37,273 nt of DNA from Priapulus caudatus (lineage: Eukaryota > Priapulida > Priapulimorpha > Priapulimorphida > Priapulidae), in contig NW_014579097.1 of the NCBI RefSeq assembly GCF_000485595.1, forward strand, positions 1 to 37,273, in the 5' to 3' direction. Positions 1 to 8,334 of this stretch are shown here, piece by piece. Below the pieces are notes generated by a model. The model had not been told where the DNA came from, searched no databases, and saw only the letters and a list, made by a program, of their open reading frames with translations. Within the stretch, counting starts at the first letter, position 1. Each line of letters begins with the position of its first letter. The position numbers and the translations under genes are program-made.

Positions 1-540
1 CTCGCTGTGCCCTTGTAAATTTGTGGTACATGGAGTTTGTTTCCCTGTTTCGTAAGTATTGGTGGAAAAGTATGCGTGGAAAGTATCGGTGAACGTTTGC
101 TTCTGGACGTTTTCTGTGCTAAAGATCGCCCTAAAAATTAATATATTCGCTGTGGCCTTTTAAATTTGTTGTACGTGGGGTTGTTTCGCCGTTCGTCAAG
201 TATCGGTGGAAAGTATAGGTGAAAGTATCGGATGGAAGGTACATGTGGAAAGTACCGTGGGATAGTATCGGATGGAAAGTATCGTAGAACGTTTAACTTT
301 TGGACGCGTTCTGTGCGAATCTCGGCTATATACTATTCGCTGTGCCTTGTGAATTGTTGTACGTGAGTTGTTCCCTTTTTCGTAAGTATGGTGAAAGAAG
401 GTATCGGTGAAGAAGTACTGGTGAATAAGTATCGGTGGAAAGTGAATCGTGGAAAGTGAGTCGGTGATAATACGGTGGAAAATAGGCGTGGGTAGTACGC
501 TGGAAGTACAGGCCGGACATTTCATTCTTGAACGCGTTTT
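1..540 (-). repeat. Satellite array, leftward orientation
   Basis: Repeats of 'ggtggaaagtatcg' are interspersed with a longer segment (ttgtaaatttgttgtacgtgg...), which is the reverse complement of the array from 1290 to 4090. Two higher-order units are visible, with 'tttgttgtacgtgg'-like anchors near 18 and 160 and a third near 350. The array continues beyond the left edge. The ORFs here are fortuitous translations of the short repeat. Confidence 0.85.
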
Positions 541-1289
541 CTCGCCAGAATTTTGCTTCTTACGGAAAAGAAAGCCCGTTTTTCTTCTGTGTCGTCGTCG
601 GTGCGTGTGTGAATTTTAATTATGCTAATAGCCGCCTTAGGTCGGGTTGCGATTGAATGCAACGCGACGCGAACGCATACATCTCACAGCGACAAGTGAG
701 TCAACAGCGACGCGAGCTGAGAACAGACGACAAGCGCTGGACCACTGGCATCGCCAAGGCAGTCGCAGAAAGCGCTAGGTCGATGTGACATCGCACTATC
801 GATCGCGCAACTAAAGTGTTTACATGACTTGATACTTGTCAGTTGTGTATATGACTGTATGCACTGATTGTTTCATCCTTGATTGTCCGCTTTTTATCAT
901 TGTTCATTATGCATTCGAATCTCCGTCTGCAGGCGGTCGCAAGGCAGCTATGCGAGTAAAAAATGCAACGACGGGTGGAAACAGTCGGCGTCCGCGTCGC
1001 AAAGAGTAAAAGTAGAACATGCCTACCCGCCTGGCGACTGACAAAATTAAAACCAGTCGCTGAGCGTCGCAGACCCGTCGCCGGCAGTCGCAGGAGTACT
1101 TAGGCCACTGTCGGCCTGCGACGCGATGCACTCTATAGTTCGGTCCGTGAAAAAACCTGTACCAATTGTTCACACTAGTACGTTAACGCATGCAAATAGA
1201 CAAGATTGTAAACAAAAAAGTCAATAGAATTGTAAAGACAATCGAAAACAATTGTTAACGCGTACGCTCCTTTACTGGAAATAATTAAT
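541..1289. other. GTCGC-rich spacer between oppositely oriented satellite arrays
   Basis: No credible gene is present. Two stretches (about 640-800 and 920-1140) are dense in GTCGC/CGACGC words in both orientations. They could be a decayed DNA transposon or the centre of a foldback-type element whose arms are the flanking satellite arrays. Positions 800-920 are AT-rich and featureless. The ORF at 907-1173 (minus) is Arg/Cys-rich low-complexity translation of the GTCGC words and has no domain I recognise. Confidence 0.45.
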
Positions 1290-1849
1290 ATTTAGCGCAA
1301 TATTCACACAAAAACACATCCAGAAGTAAACATCGATGCAGCAATACTTTCCACGAATACTATCCACCGATACTTTCCATCGATACTTTCCACTGATACT
1401 TTCCACCGATGCTTTCCACTAATATTTTCTACCAATACTTTTGAAACAGGAAAACAACTGCACGTACAACAAATTTACAAGGCCACAGCGAATAATATTT
1501 AGCGCGATATTCACACTAAAACGAGTCGAGAAGTAAACATCTATGCAGCGATACTTTCCACCGATACTATCCACCAATACTTTCCACCAATACTTTCCAT
1601 CAATACTTTTCACCGATATTTTTTACTGATGCTTTCCACCAATACTTACGAAACAGGAAAACAACTCCAAGCACAACAAATTTAGAAGGCTACAGCGAAT
1701 AATATTTAGCACGAGATTCACACAAAAACGCGTCCAGAAATAAACGTCCATTGATACTTTCCAGCTATCCATTCCACCGATACTTTCCACCGATACTTTT
1801 CACTGATACTTTCCACCTATACTTTAAGCCGATACTTTCCACCGATACT
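1290..1849 (+). repeat. Satellite array, rightward orientation (part 1)
   Basis: Tandem 'cgatactttccac' words of 13-15 bases with anchors 'acgtacaacaaatttacaaggccacagcgaataatatttagcgcgatattcac' near 1460 and 1670, about 210 bases apart. This is the same family as 1-540 in inverted orientation, and as 2786-4090 in direct orientation. Confidence 0.85.
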
Positions 1850-2071
1850 TTCTGCGTATACTTTCCACAAAACCTTTTGAAACAGGTAAAACGACAACAG
1901 CGAGAACAATAGACAGAGCACAGCGAGGTTTATAATTAGCAGACGATTCACACAGACACGGTGACGACATCAGTTTTGACAAGAACAACGAATCACAATC
2001 ACAAGTAATCCACGAGTAGCATCACGAACGAGGATTTCACTGTCGCGCCGGCACAGCGATAAGGTTGGACA
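1850..2071 (+). repeat. Array-terminal module, copy 1
   Basis: About 220 bases (ttccacaaaaccttttgaaacagg ... cagcgataaggttggacact) recur with small indels at 4090-4321, each time directly after a satellite array. The module therefore looks like the natural edge of the repeated unit. No coding potential was seen. Confidence 0.75.
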
Positions 2072-2079
2072 CTCTAAGA

Positions 2080-2150
2080 CAGTGGTTCCCAACCTTTTGG
2101 ACTCCCCGTACCCCTAATTTTTTTAATCTCCTGGTACCCCTTCGCCCACC
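2080..2150 (+). mobile_element. hAT-like terminal sequence (single end)
   Basis: The sequence starts at 2080 with 'cagtggttcccaacctttt', which matches the hAT-superfamily terminal consensus CAGNGGTTCYCAACC. The eight bases before it (2072-2079, ctctaaga) would be the target duplication, but I could not find a matching right end (ggttgggaaccactg) in the window. The element is truncated or rearranged, and a second small element is inserted just downstream. Confidence 0.6.
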
Positions 2151-2154
2151 ATAA

Positions 2155-2277
2155 CAGGGGCGTGTACAGGATTTGTACCAGGGGGAGGGGGTTAATTGTC
2201 TAACCGTAACCCAAACTTGCGAGCACGCGAAGGGGGTCTGAACCATCTGGAACCCCCCCCCCTTGAACACGCCCCTG
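2155..2277. mobile_element. 123-bp MITE with CATAA target duplication
   Basis: It begins 'caggggcgtgtacagg' and ends with the complement of 'caggggcgtgttcaaggg', giving terminal inverted repeats that include a perfect CAGGGGCGTGT (11 bases). CATAA lies directly before it (2150-2154) and directly after it (2278-2282), read as a 5-bp target-site duplication. It is too short to code, and the ORF at 2037-2270 (minus) merely crosses it. Confidence 0.65.
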
Positions 2278-2282
2278 CATAA

Positions 2283-2785
2283 GCAAAATGAAGAACTAAC
2301 ACTGATGTATTGTCATGAATATTTTGACATCATGTTTATGTTTTATTAATGCAGTCGCACAGCGAATTTTTCCAATCAAGCGCACTGTGCACTAAACGAC
2401 AGTTCAATGAGAAGACTGCTGCTGCATGGCAGAAACTAACTTTTTGAACCGCGGTTCAGTTTTTGACAAACTGACTCTCATGTCTCTGCGGATGTCAAGG
2501 CGGTTACGGGCTTTTGTCTTGATTGTAACCATCGCTGAAAAGCCTGCGAATAATGTCGCTACTGCCATGACGCACAGAGGGGCAATCGTACCGCTCTCGT
2601 GCTGCGGGGACGTGTGTCTACTGCTGCGCTGGCACACGTAGGGTTTTTTCCCCTTCCTCATTCCGGCCCATGCTGCGTGGGCCCTGCTGCTGCTGCACTG
2701 GCACATTTAGGGTCCTTCTCTCTCCTCCCTGCGGCCCGTACTGCTGCGTGGGCCTAGCTGCTGCTGCTGCGCTGGCACGCGGAGA
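2283..2785. other. No gene found; CTG-rich tract
   Basis: Unique-looking sequence from 2283 to about 2660 carries only small overlapping ORFs on both strands (2404-2706 minus, 2426-2641 plus) without recognisable domains. From 2595 to 2780 there are imprecise repeats of 'tgctgcgtgggcc ... gctgctgctg ... ctggcacac'. At about 2785 the satellite resumes abruptly inside a unit (tatttacacaaaaacacgtccag), so this stretch interrupts the satellite. Confidence 0.5.
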
Positions 2786-4089
2786 ATATTTACACAAAAA
2801 CACGTCCAGAAGCAAACGTCTACCGATACTTTCCACAGATACTTTTTACTGATACTTTCCACCAATACTTTCGACCGATACTTACGAAACAGGGAAACAA
2901 CCCCACGTACAACAAATTTACAAGGCCACAGCGAATAATATTAATTTAGCGCGATATTCACACAAAAACACGTCCAGAAGCAAACGTTCACCGATACTTT
3001 CCACCGATACATTCCACCAATACTTACGAAACAGGGAAACAACTCCACGTACAACAAATTTATAAGGGCACAGCGAATATTATTTAGCGCAATATTCACA
3101 CAAAAACACGTCCAGAAGTAAACATCGATGCAGCGATACTTTCCACGGATACTATCCATCGATACTTTCCATCGATTCTTTCCACTGATACTTTCCACCG
3201 ATACTTTCGAAACAGGAAAACAACTCCACGTACAACAAATTTACAAGGCCACAGTGAATAATATTTAGCGCGATATTCCCACTAAAACGAGTCGAGAAGT
3301 AAACATCCATGCAGCGATACTTTCTACCGATACTATCCACCGATACTTTCCACCGATACTTTCCACCGATACTTTTCACGGATATTTTCCACTGATGCTT
3401 TCCACCAATACTTACGAAACAGGAAAACAACTCCACGTACAACAAATTTGCAAGGCCACAGAGAATAATATTTAGCACGAGATTCACACAAAAACGCGTC
3501 CAGAAATAAACGTCCACAGATACTTTCCAGCGATTCATTCCACCGATACTTTTCACTGATACTTTCCACCAATACTTTTCACCAATACTTACGAAACAGC
3601 TAGGAAAACAACTCCCCGTTCAACAAATTTACAAGGCCACAGCGAATATTATTAATCTAGCGCAATATTTACACAAAAACACGTCCAGAAGCAAACGTTC
3701 ACCGATACTTTCCATTGATGCTTTCCACCAATACTTACGAAACAGAGAAACAACTCCACGTACAACAAATTTACAAGGCCACAGCGAATAATATTAATTT
3801 AGCGCGATATTCACACAAAAACACGTTCAGAAGCAATTAAACGTTCACCGATACTTTCCACCGATAATTTCCACCAATACTTTCGAAACAGGAAAACAAC
3901 TCCACGTACAACAAATTTACAAGGCCACAGCGAATAATATTTAGCGCGATATTCACACTAAAACGCGTCCAGAAATAAACGTCCATGGATACTTTCCAGC
4001 GATCCATTCCACCGATACTTTCCACCTATACTTTTCACTGATACTTTCCACCAATACTTTTCCGCCGAATACTTTCACCGATTACTTAT
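2786..4089 (+). repeat. Satellite array, rightward orientation (part 2)
   Basis: Seven anchors 'acgtacaacaaatttacaaggccacag' occur near 2908, 3050, 3229, 3437, 3618, 3760 and 3906, spaced 141-209 bases apart. The spacing varies because different numbers of the 13-15-base 'cgatactttccac' word sit between anchors. All long ORFs here (for example 3152-3556 minus) translate the repeat as 'ESIGGKYRWKVS'-type protein and vary with copy number, so I do not consider them genes. Confidence 0.9.
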
Positions 4090-4321
4090 CTGCTTATACT
4101 TTCCACAAAGACCTTTCGAAAACAGAGGTTAAAACGACAACAGTGCGTACAATTAGACAGAGCAGAGCCGAGTATTTATAATAGCAGACGATTCACACAA
4201 CCACCAGGTGACGGACATCAGTTTTGACAAGAACAACGAATCACATCACAAGTAATCCACGAGTAGCATCACGAAGCGCAGATTTCACTGTCTGCCGGCC
4301 ACAGCGATAAGGTTAGACACT
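4090..4321 (+). repeat. Array-terminal module, copy 2
   Basis: Second copy of the ~220-base module at 1850-2071, closing the array. It includes 'catcagttttgacaagaac' and 'caagtaatccacgagtagc' as shared blocks. After the shared 'gacact' the flanks differ (tctagtag here, ctaagacagtgg at 2075). Confidence 0.75.
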
Positions 4322-4439
4322 TCTAGTAGAAGTGCGACTGAAAGCTATACATAATTCCCGTCCTACGCAACAGAGAAGCGTAGCTAGAACACTGAGAGTG
4401 CCTAACGCGCGTGACTCGATCCACACACCACGCAGGCAA

Positions 4440-4530
4440 CGCGCGGCACGCACGCACGCACGCACGCACACGCACACGCGCACGCACACACACACACAGA
4501 TACAACACACACACAACATACACCACACAC

Positions 4531-4588
<58 letters not shown>
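4440..4588. repeat. CA-dinucleotide microsatellite
   Basis: CACG/CA-rich tract followed by an uninterrupted (AC)n run at about 4532-4587. The Cys/Val and His/Thr ORFs over it are low-complexity artefacts. Positions 4322-4440 and 4589-4690 hold no gene; both contain 'gcgactgaaagc', a short repeated word. Confidence 0.95.
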
Positions 4589-4690
4589 TATAAGATATAC
4601 ACACAAGACACCACGTATATCGTTTGCTATGGATAGACGTTAAAAACTGAATCACTATCTCTGAGCGACTGAAAGCCATACGTGGTTTTA

Positions 4691-4691
4691 N
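4691..4691. other. Single ambiguous base (N), possible sequence join
   Basis: The N falls exactly where the GPCR fragment (from 4692) meets unrelated sequence, so the breakpoint may be an assembly join rather than a real truncation. Confidence 0.7.
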
Positions 4692-4734
4692 CGGACCCGG
4701 AGATGTTGCACAGTGAACCATTAGCTGTCGCCAT
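4692..4734 (-). pseudogene. GPCR 5'-end fragment (copy 1)
   Basis: The start codon at 4732-4734 and 14 codons (MATANGSLCNISGS) are identical to the N-terminus of the full GPCR at 17418-18413. Homology then stops at the N at 4691. The upstream segment to about 4878, including the TATA motif at 4813-4819, is also shared with the full copy. The fragment is therefore a duplicated promoter plus first codons, head-to-head with copy 2 (6223-6658), with modules A1 and A2 between them. Confidence 0.8.
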
Positions 4735-4812
4735 GATGCAGAAATAAATCTCACCACGCCAGCTGCGTAACACTAATGGCGTGCCTTTTCCGCTTCGCAT
4801 TAATTTTATGTC

Positions 4813-4819
4813 TTTTATA
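4813..4819 (-). promoter_or_regulatory. TATA-box candidate of GPCR copy 1
   Basis: TATAAAA on the minus strand about 80 bases before the ATG at 4734. The same motif at the same spacing lies before the other promoter-bearing copies (6137-6143 and 18489-18495). Confidence 0.5.
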
Positions 4820-4878
4820 CGTAATAATGTCTCCGCTCTCCCTCTCAGCAATTCTATTTCTGAACTCTAATTTTATCT

Positions 4879-5329
4879 TGTAGCGTTGTCACGATACTAT
4901 GCTACATAGTTAAATATACATAATTGATGATATTACATCGTTTAGCTCTTAGATTCTCTACAGAAACGCGTCCTTCGTTCTCCTGAATCATTTAACTAGC
5001 GTGATGCACGGTATTGTTGTACCTACTTACTTGGACGTACCGGATGAAGATATCAGTCGCACTGCCCCATCCAATAAAAGGACATTAATTTTGCAGCTGG
5101 CGCGTGCACAGCTTAGACTGTCCCCAGCTGTCAACCCTCCGCCACGAGAAAGCATGAATCTTGGCAATAGCCTTCACTAATATGAAACCTGGTGGCAAGC
5201 TAGGCGATGTAAACATTTACCTCATGAATTGCTTGAATGAATTGTTTGAATAATTGAGTAAGCTTCACAACATGAATAGAAAGCAAGTTTGATACATTTC
5301 TGCGCCAATTGATTTTGCGCTGAAGAAGA
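4879..5329 (+). repeat. Repeat module A1 (copy A)
   Basis: About 450 bases starting 'ttgtagcgttgtcacgatac' and ending 'gcgctgaagaag'. Related copies lie at 16793-17209 (direct), 18555-19006 (direct, indel-rich) and 12323-12735 (inverted, interrupted by the gap). Here and in the copy at 18555 it abuts the GPCR upstream region on one side and module A2 on the other. No conserved ORF runs through it. Confidence 0.8.
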
Positions 5330-6064
5330 CTGCAGTTAATCCGTCCGCCAGTATGTGAAATACTGACATAGCGCCCTTGCGCCACAACGTCACTATTTCA
5401 CATACGCAACGTAGAAATATGTAGAACTGTTACGTTTCGCGTCCAGCGATATGTCAGTATTCTACATTGCGCTCGCCCAGCTATGTGAACATTTCACATA
5501 ATGGTTTTGTTGGCGTTTGCCGATAGACGCCACGGTCACCATTTTGTATATTATGTGTAATAAATTCAATAACTTTTATTGAAGAGTAGACACAACTAAC
5601 AAGGATTAGAACGTATTTGTAGAGCTGAAATAAAAAATTCAGTTGTAGGATGCATGTTAGGGGTCAGATCTTTGACATTCGATAAGTTAGTGTATTTGTC
5701 ACAGATAAGTGCACGAGAAACCACTGCCAGCCAGGTTAAATAGGAGCCAGCAAGGTATTATTAAATTAGGTACCTAAAAAGCTAATATTAGTATGTCTGT
5801 TAACGTTACACGTCGTTCAAACGGTCTTTGATATTCTGAGACTTTATGTCCATGTCACTCGTGTGCAAAGTATATGATACACAATTAGTTAGTTGGTTAT
5901 AGGGAACTAGTACTAGTATTAGTAATACGTACTAGTCTATAGACTATAGTAACTGCCGGAACGTACCTTGGGTACGGTCCGGTATACCGGAACGTACGCT
6001 GGTACTAAATACTACTATCTAATATGCCGGACCGTACCTTGCCTCCTCCACTAACGAGTCTAGG
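5330..6064 (+). repeat. Repeat module A2 (copy A)
   Basis: Begins 'actgcagttaatccgtccgcc' and ends in a cluster of 'ccggaacgtacc'/'ggtacggtccgg' inverted motifs (about 5955-6050). Copies occur at 11570-12322 (inverted), 19007-19790 (indel-rich) and 26942-27500 (split by a palindrome field). Because 16793-17209 has A1 without A2 and 26942 has A2 without A1, the two are separable units. No coding region is seen. AATAAA words (near 5560 and 5628) and repeated 'tatgtgaa..tttcacata' words are the visible landmarks. Confidence 0.75.
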
Positions 6065-6136
6065 GAGTTTGCGAAATAAAATTAGAGTTCAGAAATAGAG
6101 TTGCTGAGAGGGAGATAGGGAGACATTAATATTACG

Positions 6137-6143
6137 TATAAAA
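6137..6143 (+). promoter_or_regulatory. TATA-box candidate of GPCR copy 2
   Basis: TATAAAA, 80 bases before the ATG at 6223, inside a segment (6062-6222) shared with the upstream region of the other GPCR copies. Confidence 0.5.
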
Positions 6144-6222
6144 GACATAAAAATTAATGCGAAGCAGGAGAGGCACGCCATTAGTGTTACGCAGCTGGCG
6201 TGGTGAGATTTATTTCTGCATC

Positions 6223-6658
6223 ATGGCGACAGCTAATGTTCACTGTGCAACATCTCCGGGTCGTGTCCGGAATGGGAGCTTGGTCGGCTGTAGGAGTCGG
6301 ACGTTGAACAGGGAAAGTTAAAGCGATTCAGGCGTGGATCGCTTACGCTGCTGAGCCTCTCAACAGACAAGCCATATTTGCTAATCTCTCTTATCCTTGG
6401 CTGTGACGGACGCCACATCACACCTGCAGCGAGCCGGCACACAAGTGATGAAACATTGGTCTTTGCTTGATTTTATTATGGGCGTCCGAGAGTCTGTCAT
6501 CTCACCATATGACCTTCTATACGAATACCGCGCCAAAGATCATATGGCCTTGACAATGGCGCTGTCGTTAACGTTCTCGGAACTTGCATCAATGAACTTT
6601 CGATTGTCATTAACATAGATGCGGGTACATTGCATAATTCACGATCCGCTACATCTAC
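6223..6658 (+). pseudogene. GPCR pseudogene, 5' part, cut by an LTR (copy 2)
   Basis: The ATG at 6223 gives MATAN, then frameshifts and deletions scramble the frame. At DNA level the gene can be followed through 'gcgattcaggcgtggatcgcttacgctg' (TM1 region), 'cacacaagtgatg..gattttattatgggcgtccg' (TM2) and 'aacatagatgcgggtacattgc' (end of TM3). It ends at 6658, in the codons for the second intracellular loop, where the LTR starts with 'tgtttgaaaatatc'. Copy 4 (24842-25273) is broken at the same base by the same LTR, so both descend from one insertion event. The many one-base indels may be sequencing error. Confidence 0.85.
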
Positions 6659-8334
6659 TGTTTGAAAATATCATGATAGAAACGTTAGCATAAATATTAA
6701 TTGATGAATAGTCTCTGATAATCATCGGATGATTTTAACTTGAATCTGTAGAAATTAGATGTGTAAGAAACGATACCAAGTAAGGGTTTGCGCGGCGGCG
6801 CCGAGCTGAGAGGCGATGACGTGTAGGGCCGGAGTGACTTTTATAATGTTTAATGAATACATGGATACATTGTGTGGGTTTCCGGGTTTCGCCGGCGCGA
6901 GAGAGACGTGTACGAGAAAACGCAAGAGAAGGAAGAAGAGATGGAAAGAGTGTTGACGGAAGGAATGTAAGAGTGTTAATGCAGGAAAGTAGAAGGACTG
7001 TACAGGTGTGTAATTAAATAAACCATTAATGATAATATATATCATTAAGTGTTTAGTATCAATGAAGAGTGTGCAATATGATAGCTAACGAATAGAACCG
7101 GGCAACAAGCGATTTTCGCACACCAGTCTCCTTCGAGCCCAAGATGTTAGATCGATTTTTAGACGCGAAGCGATATGACCGGATAGACCGGATAGACAGA
7201 ATCGTCGGCAACTGAGTGAACGATACATTTCGCAATGAAAAACCTTATGAAGACAAAGAGGATGAGGAGAGAGACATAGAGCTTATGCCAAGAAAATTAT
7301 GGCAAGTGTCAGTTGGAGATCTCGGGGTGTGTAACTTACAGGAGCAGTAGACTAGACAGGAGGATAGACCGAACTCCACATATAGATACGAAAAGCCATA
7401 TATTTACTACAGATGAGAGATAAGATATAGACGCGCACATAAATATATAGTCAACAGCGCACGTCCCATGGCGCAGCCATCCTGATCAATGCTACCTGCT
7501 GCTGCGCGCCTTGTCGGGATAAACAAGGAATGTTTACGCGAAAGCGATAAGAGATAAATAGGTATAAAATCAACGGGTTTGTATATTACCGATTATATAT
7601 TATTTAGCCAGCATAATATATGAGAGATTTGAATAGAATAGAAGAGCTATAAGTGAGTCGAAGAGAGGATAGTTACATATAGGCAGCGGTGCATGAGATG
7701 ATGCAATGACTGTAACAGGCCCACGGTTGCGTCATCGCTGAAACGATGCACACAGTGATGCGACAGTGAACAAAATCTGCCGCGTTGCCCACTAGGTATA
7801 AAGGCGTCGTCGAACAGAGCAAGTTAGTGTGTGCTTTCAGTTAGGCTCTACGGTAGGAAGAAGAAGAAGAGGATCAGAAGAAAAGAGGAAGAGAGAAAGC
7901 ATGTATTTCAGGTCTGAGGAAAAAGAGAAGAAGAAAGGAGGAGAAGAAGAAGACCGAAGGAGAGAGGAAGAAGAAGAGAGGAAAGAGCAAGGCGCCAGAG
8001 GATAGGGAAGAAAGCACAGGTTTTCAGGTAGTGAAAACAGAGACGAAGGGCGGGCGGAGGGGAATAAACGAGGAAACAGAGAAGAACGGGATTCCGGTTA
8101 ATAGAGCCAGGCGGAGGAAGGGAGACACCTTGTGAGAACTGCCTGGTCACCGACGAAACCAGCGACGCTGGTACTCGTCCAATATTAATCTAGTGATAGG
8201 AATCTGCGGCCACATACGAGGCGCAGAGGATATTGTGCAACTAGTAAACAAGAAATAAAGCATATAACCAACCGTTAACCAAAATATCGGTTGCTGTTTC
8301 GTTTGTGCTCGTGACCTTGATGCTAATGGCAACA
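6659..8334 (+). mobile_element. BEL/Pao long terminal repeat, 5' (element 1)
   Basis: Starts TGTTTGAAAA at 6659, against TGTTGGAAAA in element 3. A tentative end at 8334 (..AACA) would give TGTT...AACA termini and ~1.68 kb. A TATA-like 'aggtataaagg' near 7795 and an AATAAA near 8255 fit U3-R-U5 order. A GA-rich stretch at 7858-8110 is purine-biased, and its CT-rich complement appears in element 3. There is no matching 3' LTR downstream of pol. The LTR identity is inferred from the insertion break in the GPCR and the TG..CA ends; the 3' boundary and primer-binding site are uncertain. Confidence 0.65.

Noticed and set aside
907-1173. 88-codon ORF (minus) in the GTCGC-rich spacer
   Set aside because: Arg/Cys-rich low-complexity translation, no domain, no promoter, and the sequence lies between satellite arms.
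3152-3556. 134-codon ORF (minus) in the satellite
   Set aside because: It translates the 13-15-base repeat and changes frame with copy number; similar ORFs occur wherever the array is long.
4313-4757. ORFs rich in Val/Cys or His/Thr
   Set aside because: They are readings of the CA microsatellite.
5200-5385. Small protein MAQGRYVSISHTGGRINC..., seen again at 26791-26997
   Set aside because: The shared part is the repeated module A2. The ORFs cross the module boundary and their tails differ, and the copy at 18878 is scrambled, so there is no sign of protein-level conservation.
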